Position numbers and translations under genes: made by a program. The notes below the pieces were generated by a model, which worked only from the letters and a program-made list of their open reading frames with translations, did no database searches and was not told the DNA's origin. A DNA stretch of 55,642 nt. Origin: Sphingomonas pseudosanguinis. Lineage in GTDB: Bacteria > Pseudomonadota > Alphaproteobacteria > Sphingomonadales > Sphingomonadaceae. Shown here piece after piece: positions 8,601 to 17,853 of this stretch (positions within the stretch are counted from its first letter, which is position 1; the number at the start of each line of letters is the position of its first letter). The stretch covers positions 1-55,642 of the forward strand of contig NZ_JACIDH010000019.1 in assembly GCF_014196255.1 (NCBI RefSeq), written 5' to 3'.

Positions 8601-9740
8601 ATGTTCGATTATGAGATGTTGCGCCTGATCTGGTGGGCGCTGCTGGGTGTGCTGCTGATCGGCTTTGCGCTGACCGACGGGTTCGACCTGGGCGTCGCCG
8701 CCCTCCTCCCCTTCGTCGCGCGGAGCGATGCCGAGCGGCGGATGGTCATCAACTCGATCGGGCCGACCTGGGAGGGAAACCAGGTCTGGTTCATCCTGGG
8801 CGGCGGCGCGATCTTCGCGGCTTGGCCGTTCGTCTATGCGGTCAGCTTTTCGGGCTTCTACCTCGCGATGTTCCTGGTACTGGCTGCGCTGATCCTGCGG
8901 CCGGTGGGGTTCAAATATCGCTCGAAGCGGCCGGACCCGGCTTGGCGCACCCGTTGGGACTGGGCCCTGTTCGTCGGCGGCCTCGTCCCCGCGCTCGTTT
9001 TCGGCGTCGCGGTCGGCAATGTGCTGCTCGGCGCGCCCTTCCGCCTGGATGGCGATCTGCGCGCCTTTTACGATGGCACTTTGCTCGGGCTGTTCACGCC
9101 CTTCACGCTGGTCTGCGGTCTGTTGTCGGTGGCGATGCTGGTGCTGCACGGCGCGGCATGGCTGTCGATCAAGGTCGAACATGGTCCCGTCCATGACCGG
9201 GCGCGGGCGTTCGGGACGCTGGCGGCCATCGCCTCCATCCTGTTGTTCGCGGTCGGCTTCGCCTTCGTCGCATGGGGCGATATCGGCTACCGGATTGTCG
9301 GCGCAGTCGATCCGCTCGGCCCGTCCAACCCCTTGCGCATGACGGCGGAGCAAGCGGGCGGCGCATGGCTCGACAATTATGCGACCTATCCGTGGATGAT
9401 GGCGCTGCCCGCGCTGGGCTTTGCCGGGGCCGCGTTGGCGCTGGTCGGCATCCGCAGCGGTCGCGAAGCCCTGGCCTTTGCCGGATCGTCGCTCGCCGCG
9501 ATGGGGATCATCGCCACCGTCGGCTGCGCGATGTTCCCCTTCATCCTGCCGTCCAGCATCGATGCGCATAGCAGCCTGACGGTGTGGAACGCCTCGTCTA
9601 CACAGAAGACGCTGGGCATCATGCTCTTCGTCACCATCGTCTTCCTGCCGATCGTGCTCGCCTACACCGCCTGGGCCTATCGGGTGATGTTCGGCCGCGT
9701 GACGGCGGACGCGGTGCGTACCAATCCCGACTTCTACTGA
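8601..9740 (+). CDS. cydB: Cytochrome bd ubiquinol oxidase subunit II
   Basis: This 379-residue membrane protein begins with LRLIWWALLGVLLIGFALTDGFDLGV, the highly conserved first helix of CydB, and continues with WEGNQVWFILGGGAIFAAWP. It pairs with CydA to form the bd oxidase and carries no heme ligands in most members. It has about eight to nine hydrophobic helices. A Shine-Dalgarno-like AAGGAGG precedes the ATG. Spacing to cydA (13 bp) and cydX (14 bp) indicates one transcript. Length and end match the usual family size (378-379). Confidence 0.96.
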   Translation: MFDYEMLRLIWWALLGVLLIGFALTDGFDLGVAALLPFVARSDAERRMVINSIGPTWEGNQVWFILGGGAIFAAWPFVYAVSFSGFYLAMFLVLAALILRPVGFKYRSKRPDPAWRTRWDWALFVGGLVPALVFGVAVGNVLLGAPFRLDGDLRAFYDGTLLGLFTPFTLVCGLLSVAMLVLHGAAWLSIKVEHGPVHDRARAFGTLAAIASILLFAVGFAFVAWGDIGYRIVGAVDPLGPSNPLRMTAEQAGGAWLDNYATYPWMMALPALGFAGAALALVGIRSGREALAFAGSSLAAMGIIATVGCAMFPFILPSSIDAHSSLTVWNASSTQKTLGIMLFVTIVFLPIVLAYTAWAYRVMFGRVTADAVRTNPDFY

Positions 9741-9754
9741 GAAAGGAACGACCC

Positions 9755-9871
9755 ATGTGGTATTTTTCCTGGGTCCTGGGCCTCGGCCTGGCGATCGGCT
9801 TCGGCATCCTCAACGGCATCTGGCACGAATTCCATCTGCCGCAGGAAGATGACGTGTCGCCGCGACCCTGA
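9755..9871 (+). CDS. cydX: Cytochrome bd oxidase small subunit CydX
   Basis: A 38-residue single-helix protein beginning MWYFSWVLGLGLA, the characteristic CydX N-terminus, followed by one transmembrane helix and a short acidic tail. CydX is the third subunit that stabilises the hemes of cytochrome bd. It sits 14 bp after cydB behind AAAGGA. Very short, but position and sequence make the call secure. Confidence 0.92.
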   Translation: MWYFSWVLGLGLAIGFGILNGIWHEFHLPQEDDVSPRP

Positions 9872-9928
9872 CAGATAGGACAATCCGTCCGACGACAGGG
9901 GATCATGGCCGCGCTATAGGGCAAGGCC

Positions 9929-10639
9929 ATGATCCCGAACGACATCTGTGCCGATTGCGCGGTGCGCGACCGGGCCTTGTGCGGCAACCTGGACGACCGG
10001 GAACTGCTCGCCCTGAACGCCATCGGCCAGCGCCGCCGGGTCGCACGTGGCCAGACCATCGCCTGGGCAGGCGACGAGGCGGTGATCTGCGGCAACCTGC
10101 TGACAGGCGTGCTGAAACTGGTCGCTGCGACCGCCGATGGCCGCGAGCAGACGGTCGGCCTCCTCTATCCCGCCGATTTCTTCGGGCAGCCCTATGCGGG
10201 CGATGTCGACTTCACCCTGACCGCGCTGACCGAGGCGGAGCTGTGCGTCTTCCCCCGCGCCGCCTTCGAGCGGGTGCTGGAGGATCATCAGCGCATGGAG
10301 CGCCTGTTGCTCCAGCGGACCTTCGAATCGCTGAACGAGGCGCGCGGGCGGATGCTGGTGCTGGCGCGCAAATCGGCAGGGGAGAAGCTGGCGGGCTTCC
10401 TGCTCGACATGGCGGCGCGCGCCGGGGCCAGCGGGTGCCGGGCCAGCCGCGACGGGCCGGTGACGTTCGACCTGCCGCTGACGCGCGGGCAGATCGCCGA
10501 TGTGCTGGGCATGACGATCGAGACGGTCAGCCGCCAGCTGACCCGGATGAAACAGAGCGGGTTGATCGGCCTGCCCGGTGGCCGCGCCATCACGATCAGC
10601 GACCGTGAGGCGCTGGCGGCACGCGCCGAGGCGGCATAG
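9929..10639 (+). CDS. fnrL: [4Fe-4S] Crp/Fnr family oxygen-responsive regulator (second copy)
   Basis: This 236-residue protein is a second Fnr-type regulator in the same locus. Cys7, Cys10 and Cys18 again give C-x2-C-x7-C, and Cys106 (AELCVFP) is the fourth likely ligand. The recognition helix has E198-T-V-S201-R202. The N-terminus is closer to the classical FnrN/FixK-like text (ICADCAVRDRALC) than the first copy. No FNR box is seen in the 57 bp after cydX, so it may be read through from cydABX and would then be induced with the oxidase, or it may have its own unrecognised promoter. A GC-rich hairpin at 10642-10666 follows. Which of the two Fnr proteins controls the local boxes cannot be told from sequence. 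The symbol is a family label, not an orthology claim. Confidence 0.9.
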   Translation: MIPNDICADCAVRDRALCGNLDDRELLALNAIGQRRRVARGQTIAWAGDEAVICGNLLTGVLKLVAATADGREQTVGLLYPADFFGQPYAGDVDFTLTALTEAELCVFPRAAFERVLEDHQRMERLLLQRTFESLNEARGRMLVLARKSAGEKLAGFLLDMAARAGASGCRASRDGPVTFDLPLTRGQIADVLGMTIETVSRQLTRMKQSGLIGLPGGRAITISDREALAARAEAA

Positions 10640-10641
10640 GG

Positions 10642-10666
10642 CCTGATCCAGCAAAGCCGGATCAGG
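10642..10666. terminator. Hairpin between convergent genes
   Basis: CCTGATCC at 10642-10649 pairs perfectly with GGATCAGG at 10659-10666, with a nine-base loop. It sits between the end of the second fnr gene and the end of the convergent hemerythrin-like gene and could end transcription from both sides. There is no T-run, so intrinsic termination is uncertain. Confidence 0.45.
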
Positions 10667-10697
10667 GCGGCACCGGCCCACGTCAGTGGAACAGACT

Positions 10698-11234
10698 CTA
10701 AGCCGCCAGACTCTCCGCCAGCGCATCGACCAGCAGGCCGCGCGCCTCCGGGGTCAGCCGATACCCGGCCAGCGCGATGATGGCCAGTTGCTCGAAATCG
10801 ACCGCGCGGCGACAACCGTTGAAGAAGCTGCGCAGCATATGGCCCAGCGTCTCGGGCGCGGCGAAGGCATCCGCCTCGGCAAAGGCCGTGACCAGTTCGC
10901 GCGCCGCCGCCGCATCCGCCTCATGCCGGTGGCGGACATGGTCGAGGAGCGTGTCGGTGAGCGGATCGGCCCGCCCGTTGGACAGCATTGCCTCCAGATA
11001 GACGCCATCCGCCTGCTCGCCGCGCGTCACCAGCGCCTCCAGGGCCTGCAGGAACAGCGTCATGGTCGGACCATCGGGACGATCGGGCAAGGCGTCGGCC
11101 ATCGCTTCCGCCTGCCCGCATAGCGCCAGCCGACGACGATGCTCCTGAAGCAGGCGGATCAGGTCGATTTCCTGAATGACGTGCCAGCGCCGCGCGAACG
11201 GCACGACGCTGCCTTGAAGCGGGTTGCGATCCAT
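10698..11234 (-). CDS. Hemerythrin-like alpha-helical protein (tentative)
   Basis: The 178-residue soluble protein is predicted almost all helical. The N-terminal His18 followed by EHRRRLAL, a middle helix LEALVTRGEQADGVYLEAML, and LLDHVRHRHEADAAAARELV have the spacing of a four-helix hemerythrin/HHE bundle, but several metal-ligand positions of classical hemerythrins are altered. A diiron site is therefore possible, not assured. The start is supported by AAGGAG eight bases upstream. An FNR box at 11286-11299 lies 58 bp before the start, consistent with control by oxygen; DnrN/NorA/YtfE-type hemerythrin proteins involved in NO and Fe-S stress are known FNR-family targets. If the fold call is wrong, it is an unassigned cytosolic protein of the FNR regulon. 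Confidence 0.6.
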   Translation of the reverse strand: MDRNPLQGSVVPFARRWHVIQEIDLIRLLQEHRRRLALCGQAEAMADALPDRPDGPTMTLFLQALEALVTRGEQADGVYLEAMLSNGRADPLTDTLLDHVRHRHEADAAAARELVTAFAEADAFAAPETLGHMLRSFFNGCRRAVDFEQLAIIALAGYRLTPEARGLLVDALAESLAA

Positions 11235-11285
11235 CGCGGGTCTTCTCCTTCGCTCCCCTGATGACGAAGGGTGTTGGCCCCCACA

Positions 11286-11299
11286 TTGACGATAGTCAA
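11286..11299. promoter_or_regulatory. FNR box upstream of the hemerythrin-like gene
   Basis: TTGACGATAGTCAA is a strong FNR-type dyad in the 83-bp gap between the hemerythrin-like gene and the end of the AcoR-like regulator. Only the leftward gene starts here. Centre to start codon is 58.5 bp, which with -41.5 activation gives a leader of about 17 nt carrying the AAGGAG ribosome site. Confidence 0.75.
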
Positions 11300-11317
11300 A
11301 GCGCCGTGCCGCAGCCC

Positions 11318-12355
11318 TCAGCGCTGACGGACGAGGTGCCGGTGGATGGTGCTGCGATGCACACCCAGTTGCCGCGCCGCCGCCGAGACATTGCCGTCAT
11401 GCGCCGCCAGCGCCGCGTCAATCGCCTCGGCCCGCTCGTCGGCCAGCGGGCGTGCGACGGACAGTTCGATGCCGCCACCCCGAACATCGGCATCCCAGCC
11501 GCCGATCAGGGTCGCGCCGTTGGCCAGGCGCAATCGGCCCCGCGCCGCCTGCCCTTTCATGTCCACCAGCTCGCCAAGCGCCGCATCGTCCAGCGCCTCC
11601 CAGCTGCGCCCGACCAGCGAAAGCCCGCGCCGGTTGGCGGCGACCAGCCTTTCGTCGCGGAACACCAATATCCCCTCGCGCGCGGTGCCCAGCATCGCGG
11701 CATCGTCATGCATCCGCAGCACGCGGCAATCGGCGAAGCGGTCGCGGAACAGCCGATGCTCGATCTGGTCGACCGCCAGCCGGATCAACCCCAGCGCATG
11801 GCCATGGCCGCTGGCCGATGGTCCCGAAATGTCGAGCGCGCCGACGATCGCGCCGCGCGGGTCGAGGATTGGCGTCGCGGCGCAACTCAGCACCGCATGT
11901 TCGGCAAAGAAATGCTCGGGGCCATGGACGGCGATCGGGCGACGCTCGGCAATGGCGGTGCCGATCGCGTTGGTCCCGGTGCTCGCCTCGGTCCAGGAGA
12001 CACCGGGCCTGAGCGCCACCTGCGCCGCGCGGGACAGGAAGCCGGTGTCGCCGATCGTGTCGAGGATCATGCCGTCCGCGTCGGCTAGGATCACGACGCT
12101 ACCCGTCTCGCGCGCCTCGCCCGCCAGCATCTCCAGCTCGGGGCGGCACAGGCGACGTAGCGACTCGCGTCGCTGGCGCAACGCATGGAGTTCGCTTTCG
12201 GCCAGCGGACCGCCGCCATGAAGCCGTCCCTGCGCCAGCCCCATGTCGGTGCAGCGCAACCAGGATCGCAGCACCGGCTGGCGCACGGTTTCGAGGGGCA
12301 ATTGCCCCTCGTCGAAATAGGCGCGTCGCCCCTGCTCTATACCGGCGCCGTCCAT
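11318..12355 (-). CDS. AcoR-like GAF/Fis-HTH regulator lacking the AAA+ domain
   Basis: From ATG 12355 (GGAGAAGGA upstream) the protein is 345 residues. The N-terminal [14 protein letters not shown] block and a GAF domain (about 50-185) with [16 protein letters not shown] and [21 protein letters not shown] are typical of AcoR/AcxR-type activators of acetoin and alcohol catabolism. A PAS-like stretch follows ([21 protein letters not shown]). The C-terminus is a Fis-type HTH ([22 protein letters not shown]). The sigma-54-contacting AAA+ domain (GAFTGA, Walker A and B), which normally lies between them and makes such proteins about 650 residues long, is absent with no sign of a frameshift. So it probably acts with ordinary sigma factors or as a repressor. 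It is divergent from aldB, and a perfect 17-bp palindrome lies in the gap. Ligand unknown; acetaldehyde or an alcohol is a guess. Confidence 0.85.
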   Translation of the reverse strand: MDGAGIEQGRRAYFDEGQLPLETVRQPVLRSWLRCTDMGLAQGRLHGGGPLAESELHALRQRRESLRRLCRPELEMLAGEARETGSVVILADADGMILDTIGDTGFLSRAAQVALRPGVSWTEASTGTNAIGTAIAERRPIAVHGPEHFFAEHAVLSCAATPILDPRGAIVGALDISGPSASGHGHALGLIRLAVDQIEHRLFRDRFADCRVLRMHDDAAMLGTAREGILVFRDERLVAANRRGLSLVGRSWEALDDAALGELVDMKGQAARGRLRLANGATLIGGWDADVRGGGIELSVARPLADERAEAIDAALAAHDGNVSAAARQLGVHRSTIHRHLVRQR

Positions 12356-12374
12356 CGCCGCATCCTTCTCCAAC

Positions 12375-12391
12375 TGTCGCAAGTTGCGACA
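12375..12391. promoter_or_regulatory. Perfect palindrome, candidate operator for the AcoR-like regulator
   Basis: TGTCGCAAGTTGCGACA is an exact 8+1+8 inverted repeat, 20 bp upstream of the regulator's start and about 150 bp before aldB. A related half-site TGCGACA lies nearby at about 12416. Regulators with a Fis HTH bind such dyads as dimers, so this is a likely autoregulatory and aldB-controlling operator. Confidence 0.6.
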
Positions 12392-12541
12392 CCGGCACGT
12401 CTTTCGCGTCGCGCCATGCGACACATGCTACGCCTCGGCCCCGGAAAGTCCACCACGTCGCCGACACTTCGTCGCGGATCGTCTTGCCCTTGTCCGGGTA
12501 CGGGCAGAGCCTTGGGTCATAACAGACCAAGGAGAGAGTTC

Positions 12542-14049
<1,508 letters not shown>

Positions 14050-14053
<4 letters not shown>

Positions 14054-14063
14054 CGGCGGTCAA
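14050..14063. promoter_or_regulatory. FNR box overlapping the aldB stop, upstream of adhP
   Basis: TTGACGGCGGTCAA is a strong FNR dyad whose TGA is the aldB stop codon (14051-14053). Centre to adhP start is 66.5 bp; activation at -41.5 leaves a leader of about 25 nt holding the AGGAG ribosome site. This would allow adhP to be induced separately from aldB. Confidence 0.75.
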
Positions 14064-14122
14064 GGCAGGGACCGGCGCGGGCGCCCATCCCTGCCCCATC
14101 ATCATCCGACAGGAGAAACACC

Positions 14123-15157
14123 ATGGCGAAGACGATGAAGGCCGCCGTCGTGCGCGCGTTCGGCCAACCCCTGACCATCGACGAAGTCTCCGTGCCGGAG
14201 GTTGGCGACGGCCTGATCCAGGTCGCGATCCAGGCGTCCGGCGTATGTCATACCGATCTGCATGCCGCCGAAGGCGACTGGCCGGTCAAGCCCAACCCGC
14301 CCTTCATTCCGGGGCATGAGGGCGTCGGCTATGTCTCGGCGGTCGGCAAGGGTGTGAAGCACATCAAGGAAGGCGATCGGGTCGGCGTGCCCTGGCTCTA
14401 CACCGCCTGCGGCCACTGCGTGCACTGCCTGGGTGGGTGGGAGACGCTGTGCGAAAGCCAGCTCAATACCGGCTATTCGGTCAATGGCGGCTTTGCCGAT
14501 TATGTCATCGCCGACCCGAATTTCGTCGGCCATCTGCCCGCCAATATCGGCTTCACCGAAATCGCGCCAGTACTGTGCGCCGGGGTGACGGTCTATAAGG
14601 GGCTGAAGATGACCGATACCAAGCCGGGCGACACAGTCGTCATCTCCGGCATTGGCGGGCTTGGCCACATGGCGGTGCAATATGCGGTCGCCATGGGGCT
14701 GAATGTCGCGGCGGTCGATGTCGACGACGCCAAGCTGGACCTTGCCCGGCGGCTGGGCGCGAAGGTCACCGTCAACGTGCGAACCGAGGCGGACCCGGCG
14801 GCGGCGATCAAGCGCGAGACCGGCGGCGGGGCGCAGGGCGCATTGGTGACGGCGGTCAGCGAAAAGGCGTTCGCCCAGGCCGTGGGCATGGTGGCGCGCG
14901 GCGGCACCGTCGCGCTCAACGGCCTGCCGCCGGGTGACTTTCCGCTCAACATCTTCGGGCTGGTGCTGAACGGCATCACGGTGCGCGGCTCGATCGTCGG
15001 CACCCGGCTGGACCTGCAAGAGTCGCTCGACTTCGCTGCCGACGGCAAGGTCAAGGCAACCGTCGCCACCGCCCCGCTCGCCGAGGTCAACCAAGTGTTC
15101 GACCGAATGCGCCGTGGCCAGATCGAGGGTCGCATCGTCCTCGACCTGGCGGCCTGA
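14123..15157 (+). CDS. adhP: Zinc-dependent alcohol dehydrogenase, AdhP/AdhA type
   Basis: The 344-residue medium-chain dehydrogenase interconverts primary alcohols such as ethanol with aldehydes using NAD(H). The catalytic zinc ligands are the Cys of SGVCHTDLH, the His of [10 protein letters not shown] and a later Cys ([12 protein letters not shown]); the structural zinc site is [15 protein letters not shown]. The Rossmann motif is [14 protein letters not shown]. The sequence follows E. coli AdhP closely, including LPPGDFPL and [12 protein letters not shown]. It is preceded by an FNR box and its own ribosome site, so it can be expressed at low oxygen, either regenerating NAD+ by reducing acetaldehyde or consuming ethanol. 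The direction cannot be told from sequence. Confidence 0.93.
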   Translation: MAKTMKAAVVRAFGQPLTIDEVSVPEVGDGLIQVAIQASGVCHTDLHAAEGDWPVKPNPPFIPGHEGVGYVSAVGKGVKHIKEGDRVGVPWLYTACGHCVHCLGGWETLCESQLNTGYSVNGGFADYVIADPNFVGHLPANIGFTEIAPVLCAGVTVYKGLKMTDTKPGDTVVISGIGGLGHMAVQYAVAMGLNVAAVDVDDAKLDLARRLGAKVTVNVRTEADPAAAIKRETGGGAQGALVTAVSEKAFAQAVGMVARGGTVALNGLPPGDFPLNIFGLVLNGITVRGSIVGTRLDLQESLDFAADGKVKATVATAPLAEVNQVFDRMRRGQIEGRIVLDLAA

Positions 15158-15207
15158 AATCGCGGCGGGCGGTGGCTCCGGCCCCGCCCGCCAGCGTTGG
15201 AGAAACA

Positions 15208-16722
15208 ATGACCGGTCGTATCGCCTGTGCCGCCCTTCGTTCGCGTATCACCGATGCCGACACCGCCGCCGCCCTGATCCGCCCCGGCGAAACGGTGGCG
15301 ACCAGCGGCTTCACCGGCTCCGGCTATGCCAAGATGGTGCCCCAGGCGCTGGCCAGGCGCATCGCCGACTCCCACGGCGCGGGGCATCCGTTCCGCGTCA
15401 ATCTGTGGACCGGCGCCTCGACCGGCCCCGAACTGGACGGCGCGCTGGCGGCGGTCGACGGTATCGCCCAGCGTCTGCCCTATAGCGGCGACCCGGTTGC
15501 GCGCGAGAAGATCAACCGGGGCGAGATCGACTATCTTGACATGCACCTCAGCCAGGTCGCGCCAATGGCCTGGGAGGGCGTGCTCGGCCCGCTCGACACC
15601 GCGATCGTCGAGGTATCGGGCATCCGCGCCGATGGGTCTCTCATCCCCTCGTCGTCGGTCGGCAACAACAAGACGTGGTTGGACCGCGCGAGCCGGGTCA
15701 TTCTGGAGGTCAATCGCTGGCAAGACGCGGCGCTGGAGGGGATGCACGACATCTATTACGGCACCCGCCTGCCACCCGAACGCGTGCCGATCCCGCTGGT
15801 CCGGCCGGACGACCGGATCGGAACGCCCTATCTAGCCTGCGATCCCGACAAGATCGTCGCCATCGTCGAAACCGAGGCACCCGACCGCAACCTGCCCTTC
15901 GCCGCGCCCGACGACACCGCACACGCCATTGCCGGGCACGTCATCGAATTCCTGGCCCATGAGGTATCGCGCGGACGCTTGCCCCCTGCCCTGCTGCCAA
16001 TCCAGTCGGGCGTCGGCAATATCGCCAATGCGGTGCTATCCAGTCTGGTCGATGCGCCGTTCGACCCGATGACCGCCTATACCGAGGTGATCCAGGACGG
16101 GATGCTCGACCTGCTCGATGCCGGGCGCCTGCGCATGGCCTCCGCCACCGCCTTTTCGCTCAGCCCGCAGGCAGCGGCGCGGCTCAATGCCAACATGACC
16201 GCGTACCGGGACCGTATGATCCTGCGCCCGCAGGAGATCAGCAACCATCCCGAACTCGTCCGCCGCCTGGGGTGCATCGCGATGAACGGCCTCATCGAGG
16301 CGGACATCTATGGCAACGTCAACTCGACGCTGGTGATGGGATCGCGCATCCAGAACGGCATCGGCGGATCGGGCGATTTCGCGCGCAACGCCTATGTGTC
16401 GATCTTCATGACGCCCTCGACCGCAAAAGGCGGCAAGATTTCCGCCATCGTGCCGCAGGCTTCGCATGTCGATCATATCATGCAGGACGTACAGGTGATC
16501 GTCACCGAACAGGGGCTGGCCGACCTGCGCGGCCTGTCGCCCCGCCAGCGTGCCAAGGCCGTGATCGAGCGCTGCGCGCATCCCGATTATCGTCCCATGC
16601 TCGCCGATTATGCCATGCGCGCCGAGGGCGGGTCTTATGGCCTTCATGCCCCCTCGCTCCCCGCCAAAGCGCTGTCCTGGCATCGTCGTTATATGGAAAC
16701 GGGAACGATGTTGCCGTCTTGA
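15208..16722 (+). CDS. Acetyl-CoA hydrolase/transferase, succinyl-CoA:acetate CoA-transferase type
   Basis: This 504-residue protein belongs to the class-I CoA-transferases related to AarC, Cat1 and Ach1. It starts at ATG 15208 behind GGAGA, 50 bp after adhP. The oxyanion loop is QSGVGNIANAVLSSL and the glutamate that forms the CoA thioester is in AYTEVIQDGMLDLLDAG. The C-terminal GGSGDFARNAY and TEQGLADLRGLSP blocks are conserved. Such enzymes swap CoA between acetate and succinate, and so either activate acetate or release it from acetyl-CoA. Coming after aldB and adhP, it completes a C2 module from ethanol through acetate to acetyl-CoA. Substrate preference (succinyl- versus other acyl-CoA) is inferred from family. 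Confidence 0.88.
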   Translation: MTGRIACAALRSRITDADTAAALIRPGETVATSGFTGSGYAKMVPQALARRIADSHGAGHPFRVNLWTGASTGPELDGALAAVDGIAQRLPYSGDPVAREKINRGEIDYLDMHLSQVAPMAWEGVLGPLDTAIVEVSGIRADGSLIPSSSVGNNKTWLDRASRVILEVNRWQDAALEGMHDIYYGTRLPPERVPIPLVRPDDRIGTPYLACDPDKIVAIVETEAPDRNLPFAAPDDTAHAIAGHVIEFLAHEVSRGRLPPALLPIQSGVGNIANAVLSSLVDAPFDPMTAYTEVIQDGMLDLLDAGRLRMASATAFSLSPQAAARLNANMTAYRDRMILRPQEISNHPELVRRLGCIAMNGLIEADIYGNVNSTLVMGSRIQNGIGGSGDFARNAYVSIFMTPSTAKGGKISAIVPQASHVDHIMQDVQVIVTEQGLADLRGLSPRQRAKAVIERCAHPDYRPMLADYAMRAEGGSYGLHAPSLPAKALSWHRRYMETGTMLPS

Positions 16723-16732
16723 CGATGGTCAA
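16719..16732. promoter_or_regulatory. FNR box upstream of the GNAT gene
   Basis: TTGACGATGGTCAA is a strong FNR dyad that overlaps the stop codon of the CoA-transferase gene. Centre to the GNAT start (16783) is 57.5 bp, giving a leader of about 16 nt with GAGGAG if activation is at -41.5. It is almost the same distance as at the hemerythrin-like gene. Confidence 0.75.
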
Positions 16733-16782
16733 TGTCGCCAAGGGGCAGACGCATCATGATCGCAGCCATCGAGGAGAACATC

Positions 16783-17295
16783 ATGACAATCGCCGACACC
16801 GAGTTGCTTGTCACCCGCCAGGGCGTGCGGCTGCACGTTCGCCGTGCACGCGGCGAGGATGAAACGGCGCTGGCCGCCTTCTTCGCCCATGTCTCGCCTG
16901 AGGACCTGCGTTTCCGCTTTCTGACCGGCGTGCGCGAGGTCAGCCATGAGCGGCTCAGGAGTATGATTGATACGAATGACAGGCACACCGAAAGCCTGAT
17001 CGCCTTTGCCGACGACGGATCGATCCTGGCGGCGGCGATGCTGGCGGGCGACGACCGCTCGACCACCGCCGAAGCCGCCATCGCCATCCGCCACGATATG
17101 AAGCGGCAGGGTATTGGCTGGACGCTGCTCGACCATCTGGTCGAACACGCGCGGCGCAAGAGATATTGCACGATCGAGGCGATCGAGGACCACGAGAACC
17201 GCTCCGCCATCATGATCGAAAAAGAGATGGGCTTCGAACCTCATGCGGTCGAAGGCGACCCCATGCTGGTCCTGCTGAGACGACACATCGCGTGA
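16783..17295 (+). CDS. GNAT family N-acetyltransferase
   Basis: The 170-residue single GNAT domain starts at ATG 16783, supported by GAGGAG; the in-frame ATG at 16732 lies in the FNR box. RFRFLTGVREVSHERL and the acetyl-CoA loop RHDMKRQGIGWTLLDHLVEHARRK (Q/RxxGxG/A) are visible, followed by NRSAIMIEKEMGF. The text resembles the acetyltransferase half of Pat/PatZ-type protein acetylases, which modify acetyl-CoA synthetase, but the NDP-forming synthetase half is missing. It has its own FNR box and lies next to CoA-transferase and aldehyde/alcohol dehydrogenases. A role in acetylating metabolic enzymes at low oxygen is plausible inference; the substrate is unknown. Confidence 0.82.
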   Translation: MTIADTELLVTRQGVRLHVRRARGEDETALAAFFAHVSPEDLRFRFLTGVREVSHERLRSMIDTNDRHTESLIAFADDGSILAAAMLAGDDRSTTAEAAIAIRHDMKRQGIGWTLLDHLVEHARRKRYCTIEAIEDHENRSAIMIEKEMGFEPHAVEGDPMLVLLRRHIA

Positions 17296-17467
17296 CGCGG
17301 GTGCGGGGCGGACGCAAACCCTATGATCTGCGATGAAGCCGACGCCGGAATTCACGGGAGGCAAGCATAATCCCATAGATGCGCGCCTTGCCGGTTCTGC
17401 GTCGTCTACCGATCTGTTTATCCCAACATGGTCCGGCGTTCATCGTGGTGGATGGCGAAGCTGTATC

Positions 17468-17809
17468 CTATCGAGCACTCGACAACTCGATCGTCTCGGC
17501 GGCAGCGGATACCGGTACATGGACCTGACGGACCAAATGGAGGCGTGCGTTGAGGTCACGAATTGCCTGTTGATGGTCCTCCTGACGCGACGCTTGTGCC
17601 AAACGCATGGGGAGGGCCGCCGTTGCTGTCGCAGCGTCGACGGCAGGCCCCGGCTCGGCGACGCCACGCGAAAGCCTGCCCGTCGCCGATCGCAGGATGA
17701 TCCCAATGACGTCCTCGTTCCAACGATAGCGATCGGCCAGCGCCTTTGCTTCGATCATCGGGATGTGGAAGCCGTCCCCCGGGGCGGGCATCGACCAGCT
17801 CTGCGCCAT
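17468..17809 (-). CDS. Hypothetical protein
   Basis: A possible 113-residue protein with no recognised family. It has an N-terminal GDGFHIPMIEAKALADRYRWNEDVIGIILRS stretch, then an Ala-rich part and a C-terminal region of likely helix (LAQASRQEDHQQAIRDLNARLHLV). No signal peptide or membrane segment is evident. It follows phoD by 44 bp on the same strand and converges on the GNAT gene. The start at 17809 is behind GAAGGT. Composition is somewhat less GC-rich than the flanks, so it may be a recent or decayed gene; coding status is uncertain. Confidence 0.4.
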   Translation of the reverse strand: MAQSWSMPAPGDGFHIPMIEAKALADRYRWNEDVIGIILRSATGRLSRGVAEPGPAVDAATATAALPMRLAQASRQEDHQQAIRDLNARLHLVRQVHVPVSAAAETIELSSAR

Positions 17810-17853
17810 CGCAAAGACCTTCGGCCCTATCCCTACCCCCCCGCCCCCATCAC

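Noticed and set aside
12430..12541. A GG-N10-GC sequence before aldB that could be a sigma-54 promoter
   Set aside because: It matches only the minimal GG/GC and not TGGCAC-N5-TTGC. The neighbouring regulator has no AAA+ domain, so sigma-54 dependence is unlikely.
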